Shown: positions 35,706-45,585 of the stretch, piece after piece
Numbering within the stretch: position 1 is the first letter of the stretch
How the letters are laid out: every line of letters begins with the position of its first letter
Assembly: GCA_947623555.1 (NCBI GenBank)
Contig: CANQGW010000011.1
Location: 1-45,750 of the forward strand
DNA: 45,750 bases
Direction of reading: 5' to 3'
DNA from: an uncultured Clostridia bacterium
GTDB taxonomy: Bacteria; Bacillota; Clostridia; TANB77; CAG-508
Made by a program: the position numbers and the translations under genes
Notes under the pieces: model-generated
What the model was told of the DNA's origin: nothing
Seen by the model: the letters and a program-made list of their open reading frames with translations, nothing else
The model's database searches: none

Positions 35706-35793
35706 GCATTTATCTAAACTCTTTGATAAAATTGTTTTGCAAACCAAAATCATATCAAGGAGGTATAGATAAATGCGTAATGATTTTATCAAA
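35706..35793 (+). promoter_or_regulatory. pseudoknot-like folding region over the transposase start
   Basis: GCATTTATCT (35706-35715) is complementary to AGATAAATGC (35767-35776), which contains the ATG. TTTGATAAAAT (35722-35732) is complementary to ATTTTATCAAA (35783-35793). The order A-B-A'-B' is that of a pseudoknot or two rival helices, and the AAGGAGG ribosome binding site (35758-35764) lies in the loop. Confidence 0.6.
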
Positions 35794-36957
35794 AATTTAT
35801 TAGATTTAAAAGGGGTAATCGTAAAAAAAGTTAGATACAAGAAAAATTTTGTTAAAATACATATTGAATTACCCATAAGAGAACAAACTTGTCCTTACTG
35901 TAAAGCTAAAACAACTAAAATTAAGGACTACAGAACACAAGTAATTAAGGACATTCCAATACGTTTTAAAACTACTCTTTTATCCTACAGAAAACGTAGA
36001 TACCAATGTAAGGAATGTGGCAAAACATTTTATGAAAAGGCTCATTTTTTACCAAAAAGAGCAAGAAAGACAACAAGAGTAACTGAATTTATTGTAGATA
36101 GATTAAAAACAAAACAATCGATGAAAGACATTGCACAAGATGCAGATGTATCTATTACTACTGTGTCAAGGATATTACCATCACTTGCAGTATCAGCTAA
36201 ACATCTACCAGAAGTTCTCTGTATAGACGAATTTAAAGGAAATACAGGATATTACAAATATCAAGTATCTTTGATGGATGGTAAAACAAGAAAGCCAATT
36301 GATATTATTGAATGCAGGTACAAAACTCATTTACTAGATTATTTTAATAACTTCTCTTTACAAGAACGAAAAAAAGTTAAATATGTAGTAACAGATTTAT
36401 GGAAAACATACAAAGATTTAGCCAATACATATTTTCCAAATGCAAAAGTAGTAGCAGATAAATTTCATTTTGTTAGATATTCAACAGAAGCATTAGATAG
36501 CATAAGAAAACAAGTGCAAGATAAACTACCACGAGCAGAAAGAAAATATTTTAAGCATTCGAGGAAATTATTACTATCAAGATATGATAAATTGAAAGAT
36601 GAAAAGCAAAAGGAAGAATTGAATTATATATTAATTAACTATTCTGAGAATTTAAGAATAGCATACAGGGAAAAAGAAGAAATGTTAAAAATCATTCAAA
36701 TGGCAGACAAGGCAAAGGCGATAGAAAATTTAAATAATTGGGTAAAAAGAAATTTAGAATGTGGTATACCAGCATTGCAAAATTGTGCAAAGACCTACTT
36801 TAATTGGATAACAGAGATAAGGAATGCGCTAAAAGTACCATACTCAAATGGACCAATGGAAGGCTTTAATAACAAGATAAAAACATTAAAAAGAGTTGCT
36901 TTTGGATTTAGAAATTTTACACATTTTAAAGCTAGAATTTTATTGATGGCAGATTAA
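35773..36957 (+). CDS. ISL3-family transposase
   Basis: 394 aa, full length. N-terminal zinc-finger (EQTCPYCKAKTTKIKDYRTQ and YQCKECGKTFYEKAHF), a helix-turn-helix (MKDIAQDADVSITTVSRIL), then the DDE core with LCIDEFKGNTG, VVTDLWKTYKDLANTYF and SNGPMEGFNNKIKTLKRV. AAGGAGG precedes ATG 35773. The A+T-rich codon use fits the host and it has no in-frame CGG, so it is probably adapted to this lineage. Confidence 0.95.
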   Translation: MRNDFIKNLLDLKGVIVKKVRYKKNFVKIHIELPIREQTCPYCKAKTTKIKDYRTQVIKDIPIRFKTTLLSYRKRRYQCKECGKTFYEKAHFLPKRARKTTRVTEFIVDRLKTKQSMKDIAQDADVSITTVSRILPSLAVSAKHLPEVLCIDEFKGNTGYYKYQVSLMDGKTRKPIDIIECRYKTHLLDYFNNFSLQERKKVKYVVTDLWKTYKDLANTYFPNAKVVADKFHFVRYSTEALDSIRKQVQDKLPRAERKYFKHSRKLLLSRYDKLKDEKQKEELNYILINYSENLRIAYREKEEMLKIIQMADKAKAIENLNNWVKRNLECGIPALQNCAKTYFNWITEIRNALKVPYSNGPMEGFNNKIKTLKRVAFGFRNFTHFKARILLMAD

Positions 36958-37166
36958 AATCAGATGCTATTTTAATACCATAAATTACCAATTATGAGTA
37001 TTGGTTTATTTGGCTTGCACAAAAATGCTTATTTTATGATATTTTTTATGGGACTTTTTCAACCCAATTAAAAAGCTGGTGCAAAACAACTTTACAGATG
37101 TTTCACCCCAACTATTGACATTGAACCGAAATTTTAAGATTCGATTTATTTTTTCTAAGATGAAAA

Positions 37167-37197
37167 AACTTACGAAACCTTTATAAGTTCGTAAGTT
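37167..37197 (-). terminator. terminator of the sigH-tRNA-Thr transcript
   Basis: AACTTACGAA (37167-37176) pairs with TTCGTAAGTT (37188-37197). Read on the minus strand it is followed by TTTTTT, so it ends transcription just after the tRNA gene. Confidence 0.85.
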
Positions 37198-37206
37198 GTC
37201 TTAAAA

Positions 37207-37282
37207 TGGAGCTTCCAGCCGGAATCGAACCGGCGACCTCAACCTTACCATGGTTGCGCTCTACCTACTGAGCTATAGAAGC
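37207..37282 (-). tRNA. tRNA-Thr (anticodon GGT)
   Basis: On the minus strand GCTTCTA (acceptor) pairs with TGGAAGC, with one G-U pair. The anticodon stem is CAACC/GGTTG with loop ATGGTAA, giving anticodon GGT. The T arm has GGTTCGATTCC, and CCA is encoded at the 3' end (37209-37207). It lies between sigH and a terminator; a 7-bp hairpin (GCCAACA 37291-37297 with TGTTGGC 37301-37307) separates it from sigH. Confidence 0.96.
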
Positions 37283-37312
37283 ACATGAATGCCAACATAC
37301 TGTTGGCAAATT

Positions 37313-37969
37313 TTATTGTTCATTTGGTATTTCTTTAATTGCTTTTTTTCTAATTCTTTGAATTGCATTATCAATAGATTTTACAGGTGTATCTAAATTT
37401 TGAGCAATTTGTACATAACTTTCACCTTGAATATATTGACTCAACACCTTTTTTTCAAAATCACTTAATGTTTTATCAATTGTATTTTCTATAACTTGAT
37501 AATACTCCTTTTGAGTAATTGTATCTAATGGATCTTCTACCAAATTAGTATTTAATATATCTATTAAGTCAGTATTACCTGTATTCCCGTCTTCCTCACT
37601 ATCATATGCATTCATATTTAAAGACAAATATGAATTAAGTGGAATATGCTTTTGACGATTTGATGTTTTAATAGCTGTAATTAATTGCCTCTCAATACAT
37701 AAACTAGCAAATGACTTAAAAGAGTTTTGCTTGTTTGGCTTATATGATTTAATAGCTTTAAATAAACCAATTAAGCCTTCTTGTTCAATATCTTCCCTCT
37801 CTGCACCGATCATATAATATTTGCTAATTTTAATATTAACTAGGTTTTTATAGCGATTAATAAGGTGTTCTAAAGCACATTTATCTTCAGACTTAACTAA
37901 TTCAATTAAGTCTTCATCTGTCATATTTGTATAATTATCTGAAGAATAAAATACATTTGTTTTGCTCAT
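37313..37969 (-). CDS. sigH: RNA polymerase sigma factor SigH (sporulation, Spo0H-like)
   Basis: 218 aa, the usual SigH length. Region 2 includes YYMIGAEREDIEQEGLIGLF and KAIKSYKPNKQNSFKSFAS, and region 4 has LSDFEKKVLSQYIQGESYVQ then a helix-turn-helix. The start is ATG 37969, which lies downstream of a perfect promoter; a longer reading from 38071 would begin upstream of that promoter. GGAGG lies 14 bases before the ATG, an unusually long spacing. Confidence 0.92.
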   Translation of the reverse strand: MSKTNVFYSSDNYTNMTDEDLIELVKSEDKCALEHLINRYKNLVNIKISKYYMIGAEREDIEQEGLIGLFKAIKSYKPNKQNSFKSFASLCIERQLITAIKTSNRQKHIPLNSYLSLNMNAYDSEEDGNTGNTDLIDILNTNLVEDPLDTITQKEYYQVIENTIDKTLSDFEKKVLSQYIQGESYVQIAQNLDTPVKSIDNAIQRIRKKAIKEIPNEQ

Positions 37970-38011
37970 ATCTAGAAAAGCTACCTCCTGTGATGTAAAA
38001 CCTGTGAATTT

Positions 38012-38040
38012 ATTATATCCACTCAATTTTTTTCTGTCAA
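38012..38040 (-). promoter_or_regulatory. consensus promoter of sigH
   Basis: On the minus strand TTGACA (38040-38035), exactly 17 bases, TATAAT (38017-38012). This is a perfect vegetative-sigma consensus, divergent from the rqcH promoter 20 bases away. Confidence 0.85.
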
Positions 38041-38058
38041 TAGAAAATGCATAAAAAG

Positions 38059-38087
38059 TTGATATTTTCACTAGAATATGTTATTAT
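38059..38087 (+). promoter_or_regulatory. promoter of rqcH
   Basis: TTGATA (38059-38064), exactly 17 bases, TATTAT (38082-38087), 27 bases before the ATG at 38115. Confidence 0.75.
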
Positions 38088-38114
38088 TGCTCTGTTATAG
38101 AAAGGACTTTTATT

Positions 38115-39800
38115 ATGGCTTTTGATGGTTTAGTATTAAATTCAGTTGTACAAGAGTTAAAAAATACTTTAATGAATGGAAAAATACAAAAAATTTATCA
38201 GCCTAGTTCAGATGAAATATTATTTAGCATTTATGCAAACAATTTATCTTATGCGCTTACATGTAATAGTTCATCTAACTTTTACTCTGTTCATTTAACA
38301 ACTTCTAAAAAGGAAAACCCTTTGGTTGCTCCTAATTTTTGCATGCTTTTACGAAAACATTTAATGGGTTATAAAATAACTAATATAAGTACTATAAATA
38401 ATGAGCGAATTTTTGTGATGGAACTTGCTGGAAATGATGATGATTATAAGCCTATAACTAAAAAGTTAATTGTTGAACTTATGGGAAAGCACAGTAACAT
38501 ATTACTTGTTAATAGTGAAAATATTATTATAGATTCATTAAAACATTTTCACATTTCTGATGGAGCATATCGTGATACTATTCCAAATGCTAAATATATT
38601 TTACCTATTTCTAATAAAATAAATATTTCCTGTTATAAAGAATTAAACTTAAATGAAAATAATTCTTTAACAGAATTTTTTACCGAACATTTTTCTGGTA
38701 TTAGCAAAAACTTTATTAGCTATTCAATTGAATATTTAGGAATTACAAATATATTAAATATAAATAATTATAATACACTTGCTAAATACATATTAGATAT
38801 AGAAGATGCCATATTACAGTGCAAAGTAAGTGCAGAGTATTATAATAATGACTACGTTTTAATAATGAATAATAATGCCAAAACTTTACAAGTAAATTTA
38901 TTTTTAGATGATTATTACACAAAAAAAGAGCGATCAGAGCAATTTTTATCTTATAGAAACCAGTTATTGCAATTTATTTTAGCTAAAGTAAAAAAACTAT
39001 CTAAAAAACTTAATGCTATTGATGAAAAACTAAAAGAATGCGAAAATACTGAAAAATATAAATTATATGGTGAACTTATTACAAGTTATTTGTATAAAAT
39101 TCCTGATAAGCACATCTCACAAATTGAACTTAATAACTATTATAATAACAATGATATAGTAAGTATACCATTGGATATATCAATATCACCCGCTGAAAAT
39201 GCAAAAAGGTATTTTAAAAAATACCATAAATTAAAAAATGCACTTTCAATTGTACAAAGTCAAAAAAATGAATTAGAAAAAGAAATTGATTATTTAGAAA
39301 GTATTGTATATGAAATTCAGTCTGCTAAATCAATAAATGATTTAGATGAAATTTATGATGAAATTGAAGATTCTTTTTCAAATAGTCAAAAGCAAAAAAA
39401 TAAAAAACAGGTTAAAAAGAAAAAAGCTAAAAATGAAACTAAAATAGATCCTATAATCTATAATATTGACGGTTTTAAAATATTAGTAGGAAAAAATAAT
39501 AAACAAAATGATATTTTGACTTTTAAAATGGCAAGTAAAGAAGATTTGTGGTTTCATGTTAAAGATATTCACGGCAGTCATGTTATATTAGTTACAAATG
39601 GTAGTATGCCTTCACAAGAAGTAATTAATAAATGTGCTTCTATTACTGCATATCATAGTAAAGCTATTCAGTCTTCAAATGTTTCTGTTGATTACACTTT
39701 AGTAAAGTATGTAAAAAAACCAAAATTAGCAAAGCATGGCATGGTTATATATACAAACCAAAAAACAATTACTGTAAAGCCCAAAAAAGAAACCTCATAA
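38115..39800 (+). CDS. rqcH: RqcH/NFACT ribosome quality-control protein
   Basis: 561 aa, Rqc2/FbpA/NFACT family. N-terminal NFACT-N domain (MAFDGLVLNSVVQELKNTL and KIQKIYQPSSDEILFSIYA), a helical coiled-coil middle (about 285-430) with HhH-like features, and the NFACT-R domain with KEDLWFHVKDIHGSHVIL. It adds alanine tails to chains on stalled large ribosomal subunits. Its own promoter and terminator flank it. A stall-rescue factor is of interest beside the recoding sites, but a link is only speculation. Confidence 0.9.
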   Translation: MAFDGLVLNSVVQELKNTLMNGKIQKIYQPSSDEILFSIYANNLSYALTCNSSSNFYSVHLTTSKKENPLVAPNFCMLLRKHLMGYKITNISTINNERIFVMELAGNDDDYKPITKKLIVELMGKHSNILLVNSENIIIDSLKHFHISDGAYRDTIPNAKYILPISNKINISCYKELNLNENNSLTEFFTEHFSGISKNFISYSIEYLGITNILNINNYNTLAKYILDIEDAILQCKVSAEYYNNDYVLIMNNNAKTLQVNLFLDDYYTKKERSEQFLSYRNQLLQFILAKVKKLSKKLNAIDEKLKECENTEKYKLYGELITSYLYKIPDKHISQIELNNYYNNNDIVSIPLDISISPAENAKRYFKKYHKLKNALSIVQSQKNELEKEIDYLESIVYEIQSAKSINDLDEIYDEIEDSFSNSQKQKNKKQVKKKKAKNETKIDPIIYNIDGFKILVGKNNKQNDILTFKMASKEDLWFHVKDIHGSHVILVTNGSMPSQEVINKCASITAYHSKAIQSSNVSVDYTLVKYVKKPKLAKHGMVIYTNQKTITVKPKKETS

Positions 39801-39824
39801 ATAAATTTATGAGGTTTCTTTTTT
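39789..39824 (+). terminator. terminator overlapping the rqcH stop codon
   Basis: GAAACCTCATAAAT (39789-39802) pairs with ATTTATGAGGTTTC (39805-39818), then a long T run. Confidence 0.93.
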
Positions 39825-39857
39825 AAAGGTAAGTATACCCTTTGTGTCAGGGGATAC

Positions 39858-40085
39858 TTAATTCAGATAGGTGCTAGTAACATGTATCCTGTTTGCGCCA
39901 AATATTGGTTCCAGGAAACGTTCAACATACTGCTTGCTGCAGCTGTTGCCACCTTTTAAACCGTCCACCATGATGTACCATTCACCCGTCTCTTCATTCA
40001 TTGAGCCTCCAATTACCTGAAGGCCAAAAGAAAACAGTCTTTGGTTAATCGTGGTTTTGAGCTCGTCGCATAATTTTGCGTACAT
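39858..40085 (-). CDS. small 75-aa protein of unknown function with strong promoter
   Basis: Begins MYAKLCDELKTTINQRLFS and has GGSMNEETGEWYIMVDG and NSCSKQYVERFLEPI; soluble, no membrane segment. Family not recognised. ATG 40085 follows GAAAGGGG. Codon use is richer in G+C than neighbouring ligA, resembling the 28-30 kb island, so it may be acquired. It is transcribed from a perfect consensus promoter. A hairpin after the stop, AAGTATACCC (39831-39840) with GGGGATACTT (39850-39859), can act as terminator. Confidence 0.6.
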   Translation of the reverse strand: MYAKLCDELKTTINQRLFSFGLQVIGGSMNEETGEWYIMVDGLKGGNSCSKQYVERFLEPIFGANRIHVTSTYLN

Positions 40086-40121
40086 TTTAAGTACCCCTTT
40101 CAAAATTTTTAGGTATACTTT

Positions 40122-40150
40122 ATTATAGCACATTTTTTGGGAATTGTCAA
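40122..40150 (-). promoter_or_regulatory. perfect consensus promoter of the 75-aa gene
   Basis: On the minus strand TTGACA (40150-40145), exactly 17 bases, TATAAT (40127-40122). The leader then has AAGTATACC and GGGGTACTT forming a partial inverted repeat before the ATG. Confidence 0.85.
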
Positions 40151-40162
40151 AAAATTGTTCCA

Positions 40163-40414
40163 TTAATAACCATTTTCAAGACCTATTTTATACTCTATAT
40201 CAGTCATATGTGGAAACATCTCTTTTACCATTTTTAATGTTATTATACTGTTTCTGGGCTGTGGATTTTTTTCATGAACAGTGAGCAATTTTTGTGTATA
40301 ACAATTTTCTGCAGTTTTAAATAGTAAATATCTATTTCTTACATAGGTATAATAAATTTGATAACCATCTTCTAAATTTTCATAAAAATTTTCGAAAGTG
40401 TACTTTCCTTCCAT
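40163..40414 (-). CDS. unknown 83-aa protein downstream of ligA
   Basis: Not recognised. Begins MEGKYTFENFYENLEDGYQI, Tyr-rich, ends with MFPHMTDIEYKIGLENGY; soluble. Its codon use is A+T-rich like the core genes. It lies 18 bases after ligA in the same direction and probably shares its transcript. Its 3' end lies just upstream of the promoter of the 75-aa gene. Confidence 0.6.
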   Translation of the reverse strand: MEGKYTFENFYENLEDGYQIYYTYVRNRYLLFKTAENCYTQKLLTVHEKNPQPRNSIITLKMVKEMFPHMTDIEYKIGLENGY

Positions 40415-40432
40415 TTAACATTCTCCATTATA

Positions 40433-42430
<1,998 letters not shown>

Positions 42431-42502
42431 TTACCCTTTCTAGATTTATTTAAAGATAATTCATTTCATTAAAATATATAATATTATGTTTTTTATATTT
42501 AA

Positions 42503-43103
42503 TTATATAGAATCTTTAAATAAATCTTTTCCACCTTTTATGTACTCCCAACCTGAAAAGATAGTTGCTACTACCGAAACACTCATCATTAATGTAACCA
42601 ATAAATTTATAACAAACTCATATCCAACTAACTCTCCATTAAAAATAGCACCATAAGCATTTGGATCTAAAAATGCCAATGTTATTGCTAACATTTGAGT
42701 TACTGTTTTTAACTTTCCCCAAATATTTGCAGCTATTACATTTCCGTTTTTCTCTTGCTGCAATTAATCTATATCCAGATACTATAAACTCTCTAAAAAT
42801 AACTATAATTGGAATCCATGCTGGTAAATGATTAAACTCTACAAGCATAATCATTGCAGTAATTACTACTATTTTATCTGCAATTGGGTCTAAAAATTTT
42901 CCAAATGTAGTAATTTGGTTTTTAGATCTTGCAATATAACCATCTAGCTTGTCTGTTAAAGCTGCAATTACAAATATAACATCAATTACTATGTACTCTA
43001 TTGGAATACTAAATAATGTGCCTTGAATGTTTAAAAATGGAATAATAACCATAATTGGAACTAATAATATTCTTAAAACAGTTAGTTTATTTGCTAAATT
43101 CAT
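42503..43103 (-). CDS. pgsA: CDP-diacylglycerol-glycerol-3-phosphate 3-phosphatidyltransferase, read through a +1 frameshift at 42746
   Basis: Makes phosphatidylglycerol phosphate, the committed step to anionic phospholipids. The upstream frame has MNLANKLTVLRILLVPIMVI and the complete CDP-alcohol motif, DGYIAR followed by GKFLDPIADK. It then loses homology after REK and ends at 42639. The +1 frame continues NVIAANIWGKLKTVTQMLAI with two further membrane helices. Skipping the C at 42746 gives R-E-K-G-N-V-I-A and a 199-aa protein of usual length. The family is normally essential and single copy, so recoding or a sequencing error must be invoked. Confidence 0.92.
42743..42746 (-). other. +1 recoding site 4 (AAA CGG A) in pgsA
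   Basis: On the minus strand the upstream frame reads GAA AAA CGG AAA TGT. The intact protein needs GAA AAA (C) GGA AAT GTA. The only in-frame CGG of pgsA is this codon. The non-shifted product would run 35 foreign codons to a stop at 42639. Confidence 0.85.
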
Positions 43104-43215
43104 GTTTTTCTCCGCCTTTACTTTTTATTTATTACATTATATATAAAATATAAAAAAAAATAAATAGCAAATATAAGATTTTATTATTAATTTTGCAATA
43201 ACAGTTTATATACTA

Positions 43216-43503
43216 TTACTTATTTTTTACAATTTCTACAATATCTGAAATATAATCACCTATAACAGGAATATTTAAAGTTACAATTTTTTGAAGCACA
43301 ATTAATAAAATAGCAGTTAAAATAGTAAAGCCAATACCTATACCTATACCTTTTGCCATACCTGCCATTAAATTACGTATTAAAAGCTGTTTTTTATTTC
43401 CTAGTAACTCTGCTAACTCTATAATATTATTTTTAGATAATGTAAAATTTAATTTTTCTACATTTTCTAATAATTTATTTTCTATCTTGCTTTTCTTAAA
43501 CAT
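43216..43503 (-). CDS. DUF5665-like small membrane protein
   Basis: 95 aa. A charged N-terminal helix (KIENKLLENVEKLNFTLSKN) is followed by NLMAGMAKGIGIGIGFTILT, a membrane helix that continues AILLIVLQKIV, and a short tail. The RNLMAGMAKGIGIGIG pattern is typical of the DUF5665 family; function unknown. ATG 43503 is chosen because GGTGGAG lies nine bases upstream; that site is inside a stem. Confidence 0.75.
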   Translation of the reverse strand: MFKKSKIENKLLENVEKLNFTLSKNNIIELAELLGNKKQLLIRNLMAGMAKGIGIGIGFTILTAILLIVLQKIVTLNIPVIGDYISDIVEIVKNK

Positions 43504-43506
43504 AAT

Positions 43507-43545
43507 AAAAATCTCCACCTATTATTAAGATGGAGATTTTTTTGT
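43507..43545. promoter_or_regulatory. hairpin holding the ribosome binding site of the DUF5665 gene
   Basis: AAAAATCTCCA (43507-43517) pairs with TGGAGATTTTT (43531-43541). On the minus strand the 3' arm is the SD of the next gene (GGTGGAG), so folding would hide it. In either direction a T stretch follows, so it could also be a terminator or attenuator. Confidence 0.55.
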
Positions 43546-43569
43546 ATTTTTATTCTAAAAGTTTTATTT

Positions 43570-43653
43570 TTAATGTAATACAGGATAACCATTATTTTTA
43601 TTTTCTGTATCTTTTACCCAAACTTTTTCTTCATTTTCTGCATTTAATTCATC
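43570..43653 (-). pseudogene. 3' fragment of a surface-protein gene, copy 1
   Basis: The minus-strand frame reads DELNAENEEKVWVKDTENKN then NGYPVLH and stop. The W-x-(K/N)-D-x-x-N-N-G-Y-P-x-L ending is typical of bacterial repeat-rich surface proteins (GLUG-like repeats). No upstream part remains. A close copy lies at 45586-45684. Confidence 0.6.
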
Positions 43654-43774
43654 CTATATCTTCTATTCTTAAATTTGCTGCTTCTCCTATTCTTAAACTT
43701 GAACCATATATTAGCATAAATATCATTTTGTATTTTGCTTTTTCAATTCTATTTATATTTTTAAATTCAAACTT
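43649..43774 (-). pseudogene. tyrosine recombinase (XerC/D-like) fragment
   Basis: The minus-strand frame reads KFEFKNINRIEKAKYKMIFM then LIYGSSLRIGEAANLRIEDI, G and stop. The LIYG-S-L-R-x-G-E-A-x-N-L-x-x-E-D-I segment is the conserved region around the first catalytic Arg of tyrosine recombinases. Only about 42 residues remain, with no HxxR or Tyr, so the gene is dead. It overlaps the surface-protein fragment. Confidence 0.65.
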
Positions 43775-43863
43775 CTACGACCATTGCGAGGAACGAGCAA
43801 TTTAGTACGATGTTTGTATAAACTAAATACATTATTCATAGCAAAATTGTAATTTAATAGTTA

Positions 43864-45264
43864 CTACCTCACATAAAGTACAACACGGAAACCGTAATTA
43901 ATTCTAGCATCACTTACCAAATTCACGCCATTTCGATGAGAAACGGGTCCCGCATTCCCAGGGTCGGCGAAGCAACCACCACGGTAGACAGCATAAGTTT
44001 TGTTTGCATAATCTTGGTTTATGTTGCTTGCATCTTTATGGCTGCCTCTTTCTGTTGTCCATTCCCACATGTTTCCTGCTAAATCATATATATTATTTAA
44101 TTTAGTGTCCTCACTTGCTCCTGTTGACATTTCTACAAATTTTATATAGCTATATTTTTGATCACTATTATAACCATTAAAATCATTAAATGGTCCAGTA
44201 TATGTTTCAGTGTATCCTGATGTAAATTTACCATATTTATAGCTCTTTCCTAGACACCATCCTACGCCATCTGCATTTATATGTTCTGCCCATAAAATAT
44301 TGTTTTCTGTTATTCCAGTATTATTTGAATAATTTCCTTTTGTTGTACTATCTTTTTCTATACTTTCTGAAGTTTCTGCATTTCCTATTCCTGTGTGTTG
44401 ATATTTTCCGCTATCTACTATCCATTGGACTGTTCTATCCCATGCTATTCCATCTACTAATTGACTACTTACTGATTCATTTCCTGCATACATTTTTTCT
44501 GATGCTGCTTTTGCGTTTGTTTGGTCTATATAATTCCATGCTTGCTTTCCCTTTTGACTTACTGGCACATAATTTGATGTATTTCTACCACTTGTGTTAT
44601 AGGTTTTTACCTCCGCTTTTGGATCTACATACACGCCTTCCATGTTACTTGGTATTCCTGCTTCATACCTAGCTATATAAAAGCCTCTATTATTTTTTAC
44701 ACTTTTTGCATTTTCTGGTTCTTGTACTGGGTCACCTTTCCAATCTCCATACGCTCTATAATACCATGTATTCCAGCCAGCATTTCCATCATCTTCAATA
44801 TCAATACCAGCATCATTATTATTAGTTCCTGTATAGCTATGTTTTACATATTGTACTTCTGTACATGGCACCCATACAAATTCATTTCCTTCGCTATCTG
44901 CTATTACTATGCCTTTATCTACATCTGTTCCTTCTTTTACTTTAAATCCTTTTGGCACGGTCATTGTCTTTCCAGTTGCATCTTTTATTTGCTTATTTAC
45001 AGTAAATATGGTTCCTTTTTGTATTGCATCTTTTACTGTATCTGGCAAACCTTCTCTTTCAAAATCTTCTAATTGATTAACTAGTTTTCCTACATCCTCT
45101 TGCTCTTGTTTTATAGATTCATCTGTTTTTTCTTTTGCTTTTTGTGCTCCACTTATTATTCCATTTTCTCCAAACACTGCTGTTATACTTACTCCTGCTA
45201 ATATTAATAAAACCACTATGGTTACTACTAACGCAATTAGCGTTATTCCTTTGTTTTTCAACAT
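43864..45264 (-). CDS. prepilin-type leader plus SUMF1/C-type-lectin-fold surface protein
   Basis: 466 aa. The N-terminus (KNKGITLIALVVTIVVLLIL) is a type IV prepilin-like leader and membrane helix, followed by a short helical, charged linker. The rest (about 75-466) is a formylglycine-generating-enzyme-like (SUMF1) domain: FYIARYEAGIP, GNMWEWTTERGS, AVYRGGCFADPG and a final YGFRVVLYVR. In this setting the fold is probably a binding module, not an enzyme. The last 35 codons are much richer in G+C and poorer in A than the rest, as in variable regions of diversity-generating retroelements. AGGAGG precedes the ATG at 45264. Confidence 0.82.
   Translation of the reverse strand: MLKNKGITLIALVVTIVVLLILAGVSITAVFGENGIISGAQKAKEKTDESIKQEQEDVGKLVNQLEDFEREGLPDTVKDAIQKGTIFTVNKQIKDATGKTMTVPKGFKVKEGTDVDKGIVIADSEGNEFVWVPCTEVQYVKHSYTGTNNNDAGIDIEDDGNAGWNTWYYRAYGDWKGDPVQEPENAKSVKNNRGFYIARYEAGIPSNMEGVYVDPKAEVKTYNTSGRNTSNYVPVSQKGKQAWNYIDQTNAKAASEKMYAGNESVSSQLVDGIAWDRTVQWIVDSGKYQHTGIGNAETSESIEKDSTTKGNYSNNTGITENNILWAEHINADGVGWCLGKSYKYGKFTSGYTETYTGPFNDFNGYNSDQKYSYIKFVEMSTGASEDTKLNNIYDLAGNMWEWTTERGSHKDASNINQDYANKTYAVYRGGCFADPGNAGPVSHRNGVNLVSDARINYGFRVVLYVR
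43885..43986 (-). other. candidate variable region at the 3' end of the SUMF1 gene
   Basis: Codons after YRGG run TGC TTC GCC GAC CCT, every one ending in C or T, as expected if AAC/AAT template codons had been mutated at their adenines. Within about 70 bases only about a fifth are A on the coding strand, and G+C is near half, against under a third nearby. No reverse transcriptase or template repeat is present in this window. Confidence 0.45.
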
Positions 45265-45282
45265 TTTTTCCTCCTTCGCAAC

Positions 45283-45501
45283 TTTTCTTTAAGGTTTATA
45301 CTTAAAGAAAATACCAAAATGCTTGTAAAGCGCTGTTCCAATTAATTACAAGCATTTTTTTGTGTTCGAAAATTGAGGAATTTTTAAAAATTTTAATCAA
45401 AAAATTTATACAAAACTTTTCTATTTTTCCTTGACATTGCAGGATTTTATTGCTATCATAAACATATAAAAATTTTCTTTAAGTATAAACCTTAAAGAAA
45501 A
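45283..45501. repeat. 30-bp perfect inverted repeat flanking the SUMF1 leader
   Basis: The 30 bases at 45283-45312 are the exact reverse complement of 45472-45501. Each arm is itself a hairpin (CTTTAAG, 7-base loop, CTTAAAG). The arm nearest the gene lies in the SUMF1 5' region; the far arm follows a + strand promoter-like TTGACA (45431-45436), 17 bases, TATCAT (45454-45459) and ends in a T run. Between them is a further hairpin, AAATGCTTGTAA near 45319 with TTACAAGCATTT. Confidence 0.65.
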
Positions 45502-45585
45502 TTTTTTGTTATTTTTTATTAATTTTTTTTGTTTTTTATAAAGTGCATTAAATATTTAGTTAAGCTATAAATGCTATTTCAAAAT

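Larger units (their letters stand above)
35649..37127. mobile_element. ISL3-family insertion sequence
   Basis: Ends are imperfect inverted repeats: left GGTTCTATAATATTAGTTGG from 35649, right (read on the minus strand from 37127) GGTTCAATGTCAATAGTTGG; both continue GGTG. The 1479-bp element holds one transposase gene. I see no matching 8-bp direct repeat (AGCGGTTA against GAAATTTT), so either flank has changed or my end is off by a few bases. Confidence 0.85.

Noticed and set aside
35641..37135. 8-bp target duplication for the ISL3 element
   Set aside because: The flanks AGCGGTTA and GAAATTTT do not match.
43775..43800. ATTGCGAGGAACGAGCAAT palindrome as a known dispersed repeat
   Set aside because: Only one short copy is present in the window and it is too short to classify.
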